Positions 49,108 to 58,041 are shown, numbered from the stretch's first letter. The stretch: 64,000 nucleotides of DNA from Paenibacillus psychroresistens (GCF_009728935.1 NZ_CP034235.1:3386001-3450000), one strand, 5' to 3'. Notes: generated from the letters alone by a model not told the origin. Made by a program: numbers and translations.

Positions 49108-50145
49108 ATGGAAAAAAGATTACCAGTGACTTATCCTTTAGTTAATACTTGGCCGTATCATTCCTGCTTGATGTCGATTATTTCACAATATGATTATTGC
49201 GCTCCATGGATATTTATGAATTACATTCAATTAAAGACACACGCGGAGGTAGGTTCCATTTTTGTCGATTTTTATTTATTTGACTACGACGTTTTTGGAA
49301 ACAATCCTTGGCTTAAAGATAAAACCTTTAAACTTGATGTTAATACCACAAAAGAATTAGCGAGAGATTCTGGCATTAGCAAGTTTCTAATTAATTTCAT
49401 TAAAAAAGGATACTATATCTTTTTTAGTGGTTTAAGCGATTATTATATTCCAGATACTATAGCTTTTCAAAAAGACAAAGATTCACTCCATGGTTTTCTC
49501 GTTTATGGATATAACTCAAATGAAGGTGTATTTGAAATGGGAGGGCACTTTGTAAATGGTAAATTCGCATTCAAAACTATAAAATTCTCGGACTTTGAGA
49601 ATGGATTTGACTCTGCAAACGGTACCGGATTTGTGCAGCTTATTCCAGTAGTTCCAAGTATGCCGTTTCAAAGAGAAAACAATATTCTTATATTAAGAGA
49701 TGTAGTAGATCTTTTGGAAGACTATTTATACTCGCGAAATACTTCTGAAAGAATGGCTTTGATGTATACCCCACTTGCAAATATGATTTGGGGAATAGAT
49801 ATTTACAATGAATTAATTAAATATATTCAATATGCAGGTGAGAATAAAAGTCTAACAGTAGACTACAGGCAATTCCATCTTTTGAATAATCATAAAAAGA
49901 TCTTAATTAGGTTATGTGATTATGTTGACACTAACTTCAAAATTGAAAATGGAAAGGCTATTTTGAGTTTATTTATTGAGATTGAAAGGGATACTTCCGT
50001 ACTTTTGGGTTTAATATTGAAAATGGGCTTTACTAGAAACTTAGTATTAACAAATAAGATAATCGTTTTACTGGAAGAGGTGAGAGATAAAGAACTTATC
50101 TTAATAAAAAATTTTATTTCTGCCATTACAGATGGAACCAATTAA
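49108..50145 (+). CDS. Free papain-like BtrH-type protein
   Basis: This 345-aa protein has no signal peptide. It has Cys20 in PYHSCLMSII and His128 in HGFLVYGYNSNEG followed by FEMGGHFVNGKF, the Cys...His layout of BtrH N-terminal/C39-like papain folds. The motifs parallel those in the second half of the carbamoyltransferase fusion (SCL...; H-x-x-L-V-Y-G-Y). The region after about residue 180 is helical-looking and unassigned. BtrH transfers an acyl group from a carrier protein to an amine; a similar transferase or hydrolase role in releasing or capping the peptide is inferred from the missing thioesterase. AGAGGTGGG precedes the ATG. Confidence 0.65.
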   Translation: MEKRLPVTYPLVNTWPYHSCLMSIISQYDYCAPWIFMNYIQLKTHAEVGSIFVDFYLFDYDVFGNNPWLKDKTFKLDVNTTKELARDSGISKFLINFIKKGYYIFFSGLSDYYIPDTIAFQKDKDSLHGFLVYGYNSNEGVFEMGGHFVNGKFAFKTIKFSDFENGFDSANGTGFVQLIPVVPSMPFQRENNILILRDVVDLLEDYLYSRNTSERMALMYTPLANMIWGIDIYNELIKYIQYAGENKSLTVDYRQFHLLNNHKKILIRLCDYVDTNFKIENGKAILSLFIEIERDTSVLLGLILKMGFTRNLVLTNKIIVLLEEVRDKELILIKNFISAITDGTN

Positions 50146-50213
50146 GAAACGATTAGCAATAGAGAATCCTATATTAGCGCTTTAAAAATCATATCCGGAA
50201 GGAGGTGTATCCA

Positions 50214-50966
50214 TTGCAATTAGAGCCTTATCAGCCTACTTCTAGGCACAAAATAGATATAAGGATTTACGCTGTTCAAATCCCAAAAATGTTGGATATA
50301 TTTCAGGAAACTCAGATTATAGCTTGTCTACCGGAACATGTTGGAAATAAGCTAAAAAAGTTTCAAAAGGTAGAAGATCGTTTTCGATCTCTTTTTGGTG
50401 AAATTCTGATGCGAACGGAAGTTAGCAAAGTGCTCGGAATCACATCTCAGGATATAACTATTTCTCACAATTCATATGGTAAGCCTTCTATTCAGGGTAT
50501 AGATGATTTCCATTATAATATTTCTCATTCTGGAGCTTGGGTTTTATGTATCTTTGGTTCTACACCAGTAGGAGTTGACATTGAAAAAATTGAACCGATC
50601 GATGCAATCCAGATAGCTGAGCGGTTTTTTTCGGCATTGGAAAGAGAGTATCTTAATTCGGTAGTTTCAGAGGATTGCCTTTCTGACTTCTATAAAATTT
50701 GGACCCTGAAGGAAAGTTATATCAAGGCGGTCGGGAAGGGACTCTCGATTCCATTGGACACTTTTAACGTTGTTGGCAGCAAGCTATCATATTCCTTAAG
50801 CTCATCATCGACAGTAGAGATTGATTATGAATTAAAACAATACAATTTCGAGGAAGGTTATGAATGCTCTGCATGTGCACATAATGCGAAACTTCCCGAA
50901 ACTGTCCTAATTAAGAATGCTAAAGATTTGGTGAAGGAATTTATAGAATACTCACAGCACAGATGA
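50214..50966 (+). CDS. Sfp-type 4'-phosphopantetheinyl transferase
   Basis: This enzyme of about 250 aa converts apo carrier domains to the holo form using coenzyme A. Seen motifs are NSYGKPSI, FHYNISHSGAWVLC, PVGVDIEKIEP (metal-binding Asp and Glu) and FYKIWTLKESYIKAVGKGLSI. TTG at 50,214 is preferred as start because AAGGAGG sits at 50,199-50,205, eight bases upstream; an in-frame GTG at 50,205 overlaps that site and cannot use it. It ends the biosynthetic run and should serve all 14 carrier sites in the cluster. Confidence 0.92.
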   Translation: MQLEPYQPTSRHKIDIRIYAVQIPKMLDIFQETQIIACLPEHVGNKLKKFQKVEDRFRSLFGEILMRTEVSKVLGITSQDITISHNSYGKPSIQGIDDFHYNISHSGAWVLCIFGSTPVGVDIEKIEPIDAIQIAERFFSALEREYLNSVVSEDCLSDFYKIWTLKESYIKAVGKGLSIPLDTFNVVGSKLSYSLSSSSTVEIDYELKQYNFEEGYECSACAHNAKLPETVLIKNAKDLVKEFIEYSQHR

Positions 50967-51015
50967 AAAATTAATTATTACATGAATTCGATTCAAATTC
51001 GGAAAGAGGGGAAGT

Positions 51016-51339
51016 ATGCTTATATTCAAAACAACACTTCAAAAAAGATTGGAAAAATTTTTCGACTTATTGCAGCGAGGTTTTACTGCAGAGAACCTAA
51101 TACTAGAAGAAATAATTTGCATAAAGATGGGTTATTTATTAGTGAGGTGTTCAAAGCTAATAAATTACAATAATAAAGAAGTCTGGGGATATTATGAAGT
51201 GTGGAGATCAAAAGACTGCTATAGAAATCGTATTAGATACAATAAAGGTAAAATTACGAATATGGGTTTGTTTTATTATAATGAGATTGATGTAATTGAA
51301 AGGTTTAATGATATTATATCCAGATGGAATAAAGAATAA
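51016..51339 (+). CDS. Small hypothetical protein
   Basis: This is a 107-aa ORF with an AGAGGGG stretch just before its ATG. It is rich in aromatic and charged residues (WGYYEVWRSKD, GLFYYNEIDVIERF) and has no recognisable domain. It lies between the phosphopantetheinyl transferase and the terminator in the operon direction. A shorter ORF overlaps it in another frame (50,982-51,173); I prefer this one for its length and site, but it may be non-coding. Confidence 0.4.
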   Translation: MLIFKTTLQKRLEKFFDLLQRGFTAENLILEEIICIKMGYLLVRCSKLINYNNKEVWGYYEVWRSKDCYRNRIRYNKGKITNMGLFYYNEIDVIERFNDIISRWNKE

Positions 51340-51445
51340 TAAGAAGTATTTTCGTTATGTTTCATATTATCGCTAATATAGTTGTATAGCCTGACTCTGT
51401 CTTAATTGAAACGCTTACACAAATAAATGTCGAATTAGATGCCGA

Positions 51446-51478
51446 GCGAGGGAGAAAAATCCTTGCTTTTTTTATTTT
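51446..51478 (+). terminator. Rho-independent terminator ending the biosynthetic operon
   Basis: The stem is GCGAGGGA / TCCTTGC, with one wobble pair and one bulged G, around a GAAAAA loop. It is followed by seven Ts and then ATTTT. It closes the cluster before the riboflavin leader. Confidence 0.65.
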
Positions 51479-51583
51479 GTAGGTGTAAAATTCTCAATGA
51501 AAGCTGAGTGAGTTGCTCGGTATTAAAAAGTCAGTAGCTAATCATAAATCACTAAATCATTCCCAACTAAATATGTTGTATTC

Positions 51584-51756
51584 CTTCAGGGCAGGGCGCA
51601 ATTCCCTACCGGCGGTGATCTTACAGGTGGTTATTAACCTGCAAGTAAGTCCGCGACCCGTTTGTTATGGAGACCGTTCGCACGGATCTTTCCAAATAAC
51701 CGGTGGACTTGGTGTAAATCCAAGACCGACAGTATAGTCTGGATGAGAGAAGGAGC
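51584..51756 (+). ncRNA. FMN riboswitch (RFN element)
   Basis: Hallmark conserved segments are present in order: TCAGGGCAGGGCGCAATTCC, CTACCGGCGGTGAT, AGTCCGCGACCC, GGTGGACTTGGTGTAAATCC and GACCGACAGTATAGTCTGGATG, closing with GAGAGAAGGA. It senses flavin mononucleotide and controls the rib operon. It sits about 255 bp before ribD, leaving a long expression platform. I could not define a convincing promoter upstream of it. Confidence 0.95.
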
Positions 51757-51789
51757 ATTTCAAAATAATGTGTTTGACGACCTTTGTTC

Positions 51790-51846
51790 TTTTTTTCACA
51801 TACACTAGACGCGAGTGCTCTAATTACGCGCCTTTGGTGAAAAAAA
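51790..51846 (+). other. Long hairpin in the riboswitch expression platform
   Basis: A perfect 10-bp inverted repeat, TTTTTTTCAC (51,790-51,799) and GTGAAAAAAA (51,837-51,846), encloses a second self-complementary CGCG...CGCG pair. It lies between the aptamer and the terminator and could take part in the on/off switch or be an independent structure. Confidence 0.4.
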
Positions 51847-51895
51847 CGCATCGGAAGCCAGTCTATTTTACTTTGATTTGAATATGTAATTTTGC

Positions 51896-51926
51896 CGCCC
51901 TGACAAAAACTGTTGGGGTGTTTTTT
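51896..51926 (+). terminator. Riboswitch-controlled terminator before ribD
   Basis: The stem CGCCCTGACA / TGTTGGGGTG (10 pairs including wobbles) has an AAAAC loop followed by six Ts. It lies between the FMN aptamer and ribD, where ligand binding is expected to favour termination. Confidence 0.8.
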
Positions 51927-52008
51927 GTTTTATACGTTAACGGGAAACTTGTAATTATTGCCAGTTCGCAGTAATACGGAAGCTTTTACTCAAATGGGGT
52001 GAGTTTGC

Positions 52009-53118
52009 TTGGATTTAATCAATGATGAATTTTACATGCGGATTGCGCTTCAGCTAGCTCGTGGAGCAACTGGACAAACCGGAGTTAACCCGATGGTAGG
52101 CTGTGTCATTGTTAAGGATGGCGCTGTGATCGGGATGGGAGCCCATCTTAAGATGGGAACAGGGCATGCCGAAGTACAGGCGCTGAATATGGCTGGAGCT
52201 AATGTAGAAGGCAGCACGGTGTACGTCACTTTGGAGCCATGCAGCCATCACGGGCTCACGCCGCCATGCTGCGATAGGCTTATTGCCGAGAATGTGAAGC
52301 GAGTGGTTGTCGCATGCACCGACCCCAACCCACGTGTCGCAGGCACAGGGATAACACGACTTCGGGAGCATGGCATTGAAGTCCAGCTTGGTATTCTCGA
52401 GCGTGAAGCAATTGATCTGAATGAGAAGTTCAATAAATTCATTTCAACGCGTATGCCTTTTGTAACTTTGAAAACGGCAAGTACCTTAGATGGGAAAATC
52501 GCTAGTAAAACCGGTGACAGCCGCTGGATTACGAATGATCAGTCTCGGGCTTTTGTGCATACGCTGCGCCATCAGCATCAAGCGATTATGGTTGGTGTAG
52601 ATACCGTGGTAGTGGATAATCCTAAATTGACAACCAGACTTTCCGTAGCTGCCTTAGATCCGATTCGGATTATTATCGACTCCAAGCTGCGTACGCCGCC
52701 AACGGCTAGTGCATTAGAGCAGGCTGGACGCACAATTGTGGTCACGACAGATGAAGCGCCTGAAGATAAGCTAGAGAAACTGCTCGAAGCTGGGGCAGAA
52801 ATTCTCAAAGCAGGTGCTGGACCGAGAGTGGATTTGCGAGATGCCATGAAGCAGCTTGCGGCGCAAGAGATTGGCTCGATTTTGCTTGAAGGCGGAGGGC
52901 GATTAAATGGGGCGATGCTCGAGCAGAAGCTCATTGATAAATGCTATCTTTTCTACGCTGGAAAGATCATTGGAGGAGACAATGCACCCTCTAACTTTTC
53001 ATTTGGCGGCTTCGAGAAAATGAGTGAGGCGGTCTGGCTGGATCGCTTAAAACTAGAGCAATTCGGCTATGACTGGTGTGTCATCGGTTATCCGCAATAT
53101 CAAGGTGGTGGAAGCTAA
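52009..53118 (+). CDS. ribD: Bifunctional pyrimidine deaminase/reductase RibD
   Basis: This 369-aa enzyme does two steps of riboflavin synthesis: deamination of the GTP-derived pyrimidine and reduction of its ribose. The N-terminal zinc deaminase motifs HAEVQAL and TLEPCSHHGLTPPC are intact. The reductase half begins near FVTLKTASTLDGKIA and includes SRWITND and LLEGGGRLNG. It starts at TTG 52,009 after GGGGTGA. It is the first gene of the riboswitch-controlled operon. Confidence 0.95.
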   Translation: MDLINDEFYMRIALQLARGATGQTGVNPMVGCVIVKDGAVIGMGAHLKMGTGHAEVQALNMAGANVEGSTVYVTLEPCSHHGLTPPCCDRLIAENVKRVVVACTDPNPRVAGTGITRLREHGIEVQLGILEREAIDLNEKFNKFISTRMPFVTLKTASTLDGKIASKTGDSRWITNDQSRAFVHTLRHQHQAIMVGVDTVVVDNPKLTTRLSVAALDPIRIIIDSKLRTPPTASALEQAGRTIVVTTDEAPEDKLEKLLEAGAEILKAGAGPRVDLRDAMKQLAAQEIGSILLEGGGRLNGAMLEQKLIDKCYLFYAGKIIGGDNAPSNFSFGGFEKMSEAVWLDRLKLEQFGYDWCVIGYPQYQGGGS

Positions 53119-53783
53119 TGTTTACAGGAATTATTGAAGAAATTGGCACGATGCGTTCTATAAGCAGACAGGGACAAGCGATGATTCTCGGCGTGCAAGC
53201 TAAACTGATCCTCACGGATATTCATCTGGGGGACAGTATTTCGGTTAATGGGGTTTGCTTGACGGTCATTGCTTTTGATACGACTTCATTCACTGTTGAT
53301 GTGATGCCAGAGACGTTCCGACATACGAATTTGCGCAAGCTGCAGCATGGCGATCGCGTGAATTTGGAAAGAGCGATGTCGGCGCAAGGCAGATTTGGCG
53401 GTCATATCGTTCAGGGACATGTCGATGCTCCAGGACGGATTGTCTCCAGAACCGTGGAGGAGAATGCAGTAGCTTTTACGATTGAACCGGAAGATTCCGC
53501 TATTCTTAAATATATCATTCCTCGTGGCTCGATCACTTTGGATGGCATTAGCTTGACCGTTGTTCGTGTGGTGGAAGGAACATTTACAGTTTCGATTATT
53601 CCTCATACGCTTGCGCAAACTATTCTTATAGATAAGCATGCAGGTGCTTCGATCAACATTGAATGTGACCTGCTTGGCAAATACGTCGAAAGATTGCTGC
53701 AATTTCAAGGCTCCACAGAAGGAACAGCAAGCAAAAAAACCGGCTTAACACATGCCTATTTAGTAGAAAATGGTTTTAATTGA
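53118..53783 (+). CDS. ribE: Riboflavin synthase alpha subunit
   Basis: This 221-aa enzyme dismutates two lumazine molecules to riboflavin. It begins MFTGIIEEIGTM and has the internal duplication typical of the family (GDSISVNGVCLTV; RGSITLDGISLTV), plus GRFGGHIVQGHVDA. The start ATG 53,118 overlaps the last base of the ribD stop; an upstream in-frame ATG at 53,076 is inside ribD and lacks family support. Confidence 0.95.
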   Translation: MFTGIIEEIGTMRSISRQGQAMILGVQAKLILTDIHLGDSISVNGVCLTVIAFDTTSFTVDVMPETFRHTNLRKLQHGDRVNLERAMSAQGRFGGHIVQGHVDAPGRIVSRTVEENAVAFTIEPEDSAILKYIIPRGSITLDGISLTVVRVVEGTFTVSIIPHTLAQTILIDKHAGASINIECDLLGKYVERLLQFQGSTEGTASKKTGLTHAYLVENGFN

Positions 53784-53819
53784 AGCAGAACATAGAGACA
53801 TTGGATTGGAGTGAACGTC

Positions 53820-55055
53820 ATGGGAGATCAGAAATTTAATTTAATTGAGGAAGCAATCGTTGATCTAATGCTGGGCAAGGTGATTATTGTCGTGGATGAC
53901 GAGGATCGGGAGAACGAAGGTGACTTAATTGCTTTGGCAGATAAAGCAACACCGGAAGTGATCAACTTTATGATCACAATTGGCCGCGGCTTGGTATGTG
54001 TGCCAATTACCGAGGAGCGTGCGCTGCAGCTGGATTTACCTCCAATGGTTGCGCAGAATACCGACTATCATGGAACAGCGTTTACGATTTCGGTCGATCA
54101 TATGGCGACAACAACAGGAATTTCAGCACATGAGCGTTCTCGCACTATACAAGCGCTGATTGATCCCAAAGCTAGGGCGCATGAGTTCCGTCGCCCAGGT
54201 CATATCTTTCCGTTAGTTGCCAAAAAAGGCGGCGTTTTGCGACGCGCAGGTCATACGGAGGCTGCAGTTGATTTGGCCAGGATGTGCGGCTCGTATCCGG
54301 CTGGGGTCATTTGCGAAGTGGTTAAGGAAGATGGAACGATGGCCCGAGTACCCGATTTAATCGAGCTAGCTGAACTGCATAATTTAAAAATCATTACCAT
54401 CGAGAATCTCATTCACTACCGCAATGAAAAAGAAAAGCTTGTGAAACGGGAAGTGGAAACAAAGCTTCCTACGGAATATGGGATTTTTAATGCCATTGTC
54501 TACTCTAATGAAGTTGATCAAAAAGAGCATGTTGCTTTAGTCAAAGGCAAGCTGGATACAACAAAGCCCGTTTTGGTACGTGTTCATTCGGAATGTCTGA
54601 CAGGCGATGTGTTTCATTCCCGCAAATGTGATTGCGGTCCTCAGCTGGAATCGGCGTTAAAGCAAATTGACGAAGCAGGCTCTGGCGTGTTACTTTATAT
54701 GCGGCAGGAAGGTCGCGGCATTGGTCTCGTCAACAAATTAAAGGCTTATGCGCTGCAAGAGCAGGGATTTGATACGGTCGAGGCGAATAATAAACTTGGC
54801 TTTGCTGCAGATTTGCGCGATTATGGCATTGGAGCGCAAATTTTGAAGGATCTTGGCATTAGCCAAATGAGGCTTCTGACTAATAATCCTAAGAAGATCA
54901 AAGGGATTGAAGGCTACGGTCTGGAAGTAGTGGAGAGAGTGGCAATCCAAATTCTTGCTAATGAGGATAACCTGGGATATATGAAAACGAAGAAAAATAA
55001 AATGGGCCATTTGCTCAAATTTGCTGGAGATGTGGAAGGGGATTTTACAATATGA
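53820..55055 (+). CDS. ribBA: Bifunctional DHBP synthase / GTP cyclohydrolase II
   Basis: This 411-aa fusion catalyses the two committed steps from ribulose 5-phosphate and GTP. The RibB half shows [12 protein letters not shown] and HTEAAVDL. The RibA half shows the zinc ligands [15 protein letters not shown] and [20 protein letters not shown] 53,820 follows TTGGAGTGA; an in-frame GTG at 53,811 overlaps that site. Confidence 0.95.
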   Translation: MGDQKFNLIEEAIVDLMLGKVIIVVDDEDRENEGDLIALADKATPEVINFMITIGRGLVCVPITEERALQLDLPPMVAQNTDYHGTAFTISVDHMATTTGISAHERSRTIQALIDPKARAHEFRRPGHIFPLVAKKGGVLRRAGHTEAAVDLARMCGSYPAGVICEVVKEDGTMARVPDLIELAELHNLKIITIENLIHYRNEKEKLVKREVETKLPTEYGIFNAIVYSNEVDQKEHVALVKGKLDTTKPVLVRVHSECLTGDVFHSRKCDCGPQLESALKQIDEAGSGVLLYMRQEGRGIGLVNKLKAYALQEQGFDTVEANNKLGFAADLRDYGIGAQILKDLGISQMRLLTNNPKKIKGIEGYGLEVVERVAIQILANEDNLGYMKTKKNKMGHLLKFAGDVEGDFTI

Positions 55056-55522
55056 CAAAAGTTTATGAAGGCCATTTGATATCCGAACAAGCGAAGTATG
55101 GTATTGTAGTAGGACGTTTTAACGAATTTATTACTGGTAAATTATTATCTGGAGCTTTGGATGCTTTGAAGCGTCATGGAGCAGGCGAAGACGATGTTGA
55201 AGTGGCTTGGGTTCCAGGCGCATTCGAAATAGCTTTAATCGCGCAAAAAATGGCAGAAAGCGGCAAGTACGATGCCGTCATCACCTTAGGTGCGGTAATA
55301 CGTGGATCAACGCCACATTTTGAATATGTATCCAACGAAGTAACTAAAGGCGTTTCCTCAATTAGCCTAAAAACCGGCGTCCCAGTCATCTTCGGTGTTC
55401 TGACTGTAGATTCCATTGAGCAAGCGATTGAACGTGCAGGCACTAAAGCCGGCAACAAAGGCTGGGAAGCCGCAACAACCGCGATCGAAATGGCTAATCT
55501 AGTTAAACAATTGAAGGCGTAA
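55052..55522 (+). CDS. ribH: 6,7-dimethyl-8-ribityllumazine synthase
   Basis: This 156-aa enzyme condenses the RibBA- and RibD-derived intermediates into lumazine. Motifs are [34 protein letters not shown] and GKGxEA-type NKGWEAA near the end. It overlaps ribBA by an ATGA junction and completes the riboflavin operon. Confidence 0.95.
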   Translation: MTKVYEGHLISEQAKYGIVVGRFNEFITGKLLSGALDALKRHGAGEDDVEVAWVPGAFEIALIAQKMAESGKYDAVITLGAVIRGSTPHFEYVSNEVTKGVSSISLKTGVPVIFGVLTVDSIEQAIERAGTKAGNKGWEAATTAIEMANLVKQLKA

Positions 55523-55586
55523 CTGGCTGGAAGGCACATTCATTGCGCACTGGAGTTCTACTTATAAAAAGCTAGGGGGATGACCT

Positions 55587-56369
55587 TTGAAAGTAACCTA
55601 TAAGCTGGAGTCTTTTGAAGGCCCCTTGGATTTATTGCTTCATCTAATTGATAAGACAGAAGTGGATATCTACAATATCCCGATCAAAGCGATTACGGAT
55701 CAATATATGGCCTATCTGGGTGAAATGCAGGAAATGGAGCTGGACGTTACCAGTGAATTTTTGGTGATGGCCGCAACGCTTCTGTATATCAAAAGCAAGA
55801 TGCTGCTGCCTAAGCCGATGCCAATCATGGATATGGATGGCGATTATTACGAGGATGGCGAGGATCCGCGTGCAGAGCTTGTACGCCAATTACTGGAGTA
55901 CCGTAAATTTAAAGGCATTGCCGATCATTTGCGAGAAAAAGAGCTGGAGCGCAGCTTGATCTACACACGTGAGCCCTTGGATCTAACGCCCTATCAACGT
56001 ATTATTAAAGAAAATCCGGTCAAAGGGCTTTTTCCTCATGATCTGATGATCGCTTTTCAGAAGGTTTTACGCCGTGTTGTTTCACGAAATGTGATTACCA
56101 GGATTAAGCGTGACGAAATTTCTGTCAAAGACCGTATTAAAGAATTGATTCATTTGTTACAATTAAAAGATGGCAAGCTGCTGTTCTCTAAATTGTTTAC
56201 GGGTGAGGTTACCCGTGAGGACGTCGTTGTGACTTTTCTGGCGATGCTTGAATTGATGAAAATGAAAGTGATCGTATGCTACCAGCATCGGTTGTTTGAT
56301 GATATTGTTATACAGGCAAGAGAGGATGAAATCGTCAGTGAATTTGAAGCAGATGAAGTCAATTATTGA
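55587..56369 (+). CDS. scpA: Segregation and condensation protein A
   Basis: This 260-aa kleisin subunit of the bacterial SMC condensin complex acts in chromosome segregation. It shows the characteristic N-terminus YKLESFEGPLDLLLHLI, with SEFLVMAATLLYIKSKMLLP following. It starts at TTG 55,587 after AGGGGGATGA. It sits downstream of ribH, as in related Firmicutes. Confidence 0.95.
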   Translation: MKVTYKLESFEGPLDLLLHLIDKTEVDIYNIPIKAITDQYMAYLGEMQEMELDVTSEFLVMAATLLYIKSKMLLPKPMPIMDMDGDYYEDGEDPRAELVRQLLEYRKFKGIADHLREKELERSLIYTREPLDLTPYQRIIKENPVKGLFPHDLMIAFQKVLRRVVSRNVITRIKRDEISVKDRIKELIHLLQLKDGKLLFSKLFTGEVTREDVVVTFLAMLELMKMKVIVCYQHRLFDDIVIQAREDEIVSEFEADEVNY

Positions 56370-56985
56370 AGGTTTGTTGTTCGTATCGGGAGACGAAGGC
56401 ATTGACGCCAAGCAATTGGCTGAGATACTGGAGGAAGATGTACCGACCGTGCTGGACACGGTTAGGCAGCTTCGCAAGGATCTTCAGAAAGCGGGTAGAG
56501 GGGTGCAGATTGTTGAATTGGCTGGTTTTTTCCAAATGACATCTTTGCCGATTCACGCCGTTTATTTTGAACGTCTGGCTTATTCCCCGTCACGATCTTC
56601 ACTTTCTCAATCGGCTTTAGAAACTCTGGCGATTGTAGCATATCGACAGCCCATTACCCGTGTAGAAATTGAAGAAATTCGTGGGGTACGTGCGGATCGA
56701 GCGCTGCATAATCTGGTTGCCAAAGAATTAATTGAAGAGGTAGGTCGAGCGGATCAACCTGGTAGACCGATTCTATATGGAACTACGAAGCAGTTTATGG
56801 AGTACTTTGGCTTGAGCGGCTTGAACGAGCTGCCGGAGGCATCCTCGTTTGAGAACGATGTTAATCTGGAAGAGGAAACACGGATGCTCTTTGCTAAGCT
56901 CGACGGTAAACAAATGACCTTTGATGATATGGACGACGAAGAGGAGTTAGCTGAAGCTGGAAGTGACGAAATAGAAGCTTCTTAG
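56353..56985 (+). CDS. scpB: Segregation and condensation protein B
   Basis: This 210-aa winged-helix partner of ScpA and SMC has motifs IIEGLLFVSGDEGI, ALETLAIVAYRQPITRVEIEEIRGV and GRADQPGRPILYGTT. The start ATG 56,353 overlaps scpA by 17 bases, fitting coupled translation; upstream in-frame ATGs lie inside scpA without better support. Confidence 0.93.
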   Translation: MKSIIEGLLFVSGDEGIDAKQLAEILEEDVPTVLDTVRQLRKDLQKAGRGVQIVELAGFFQMTSLPIHAVYFERLAYSPSRSSLSQSALETLAIVAYRQPITRVEIEEIRGVRADRALHNLVAKELIEEVGRADQPGRPILYGTTKQFMEYFGLSGLNELPEASSFENDVNLEEETRMLFAKLDGKQMTFDDMDDEEELAEAGSDEIEAS

Positions 56986-57064
56986 CCTATCCGCAACACG
57001 TTTCATTCAAACTCTGGTAAGCTTGGCAGATTCACGCATTCATTCCCAACAAGTGGTGCATACT

Positions 57065-57117
57065 AACTTCGCATAGCGCTGACGAGCTTTTCGTTGCTGC
57101 TGGCGAAGTTTTTTATT
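57065..57117 (+). terminator. Terminator after scpB
   Basis: Perfect 8-bp arms AACTTCGC (57,065-57,072) and GCGAAGTT (57,103-57,110) are followed by TTTTATT. The loop contains a smaller ACGA/TCGT hairpin. Confidence 0.7.
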
Positions 57118-57142
57118 GTGTTTATTTACTCAAAGGGGAGAT

Positions 57143-57838
57143 ATGTGGGCTATGATATGGCTATGGTTGGTTATATTCCTTGTGGTTGTCATGGTAGGGC
57201 TCGGCTTAAGTCGCTTGCGAGTACATATTTTTTTCTCTCGCGTGAAGGATAATGATCATTTTTTCGTTCATCTTAAGCTCCTCGGTGGCTTGATTTCCTA
57301 TAAAATGGACGTACCGATTCTCGAGTACCGCGGGTTATTTGGCGGATTTGCTATTAAAATGAAGTCGATCCTGCGGATAACAAAAAAAGAAATGCAGCCG
57401 AAGAAGCAAAAAGAACAGTTTACTCCAGAGCGCATATCAGATATATATCGCTGGGGGCGGGTTTTATTAGCCCATGTTAGGGAATTTACCAGTTGGCTTC
57501 ACCATATGCTTACCCACGTAAAATGCACGGAGTTTCGTTGGAATACACGGCTTGGCATTGGGGACGCTGCGGAAACGGCTTTGGCCACAGGCATGTTATG
57601 GGCAGTGAAGTCTACGCTGTTTGGTTATATTTTTCAATATGTCCATTTAGAAGCTAAGCCGAAGCTATCGATACAGCCGCAATACAATCATCCCGAGTTT
57701 TCTACGGAATTTTCATGCCATGCGAGCATACGTATCGGCTATCTTTTCTACTCCATGCTGGTCTTACTGTGGCGGATTATGAAGTCAAAAGGCGGGTTAA
57801 AGACCTGGGGTAGCGTTATATTTCGTGCACAGGGTTAG
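57143..57838 (+). CDS. ytfI: DUF2953 (YtfI-like) membrane-anchored protein
   Basis: This protein of about 231 aa has one N-terminal hydrophobic helix (WLWLVIFLVVVMVGLGL) and the DUF2953 body, including LGIGDAAETALATGMLWAVKS and IQPQYNHPEFSTEFSCHASIRIGYL. In Bacillus, ytfI lies beside the spore protein gene ytfJ, which is not found here. The function is unknown. The start is uncertain: ATG 57,143 and 57,152 both lie close after AAAGGGGAG. Confidence 0.75.
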   Translation: MWAMIWLWLVIFLVVVMVGLGLSRLRVHIFFSRVKDNDHFFVHLKLLGGLISYKMDVPILEYRGLFGGFAIKMKSILRITKKEMQPKKQKEQFTPERISDIYRWGRVLLAHVREFTSWLHHMLTHVKCTEFRWNTRLGIGDAAETALATGMLWAVKSTLFGYIFQYVHLEAKPKLSIQPQYNHPEFSTEFSCHASIRIGYLFYSMLVLLWRIMKSKGGLKTWGSVIFRAQG

Positions 57839-57894
57839 TTAAAGTTAAGTCTCATTTAGATAAAGTCTGCTTAGCTGTTTCTTTAGCTGATTTT

Positions 57895-57920
57895 AAACTC
57901 CGTTTACACGGAGTTTTTTG
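57895..57920 (+). terminator. Terminator after the DUF2953 gene
   Basis: A perfect 9-bp stem AAACTCCGT / ACGGAGTTT with a four-base TTAC loop, followed by a T-run. Confidence 0.8.
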
Positions 57921-57974
57921 TTTTTCCGAATTTAATAAAGAGAACCGACTTATAAATAATTGCTTTTTCGACAT

Positions 57975-57998
57975 AAACCGACACAAACCGAATAAACC
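57975..57998 (+). promoter_or_regulatory. Phased AAACCGA direct repeats and -10 before the zinc-ribbon gene
   Basis: AAACCGA occurs at 57,975 and 57,985, exactly 10 bp apart, with a related ATAAACC ending at 57,998. A TACAAT at 58,005-58,010 could be the -10 box. No good -35 is visible, and the repeats occupy its place. Confidence 0.3.
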
Positions 57999-58041
57999 TT
58001 CTGCTACAATTAAACAAATACAAATGTGGAGGTTTATAACG

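Noticed and set aside
50205..50213. GTG at 50,205 as start of the phosphopantetheinyl transferase
   Set aside because: It overlaps the AGGAGG ribosome binding site. TTG 50,214 has correct spacing.
50982..51173. 63-aa ORF overlapping the small hypothetical gene
   Set aside because: It is shorter, lacks a good ribosome binding site and overlaps the more plausible 107-aa frame.
51513..51737. 74-aa ORF across the leader
   Set aside because: It lies within the FMN riboswitch, whose RNA sequence conservation explains the region.
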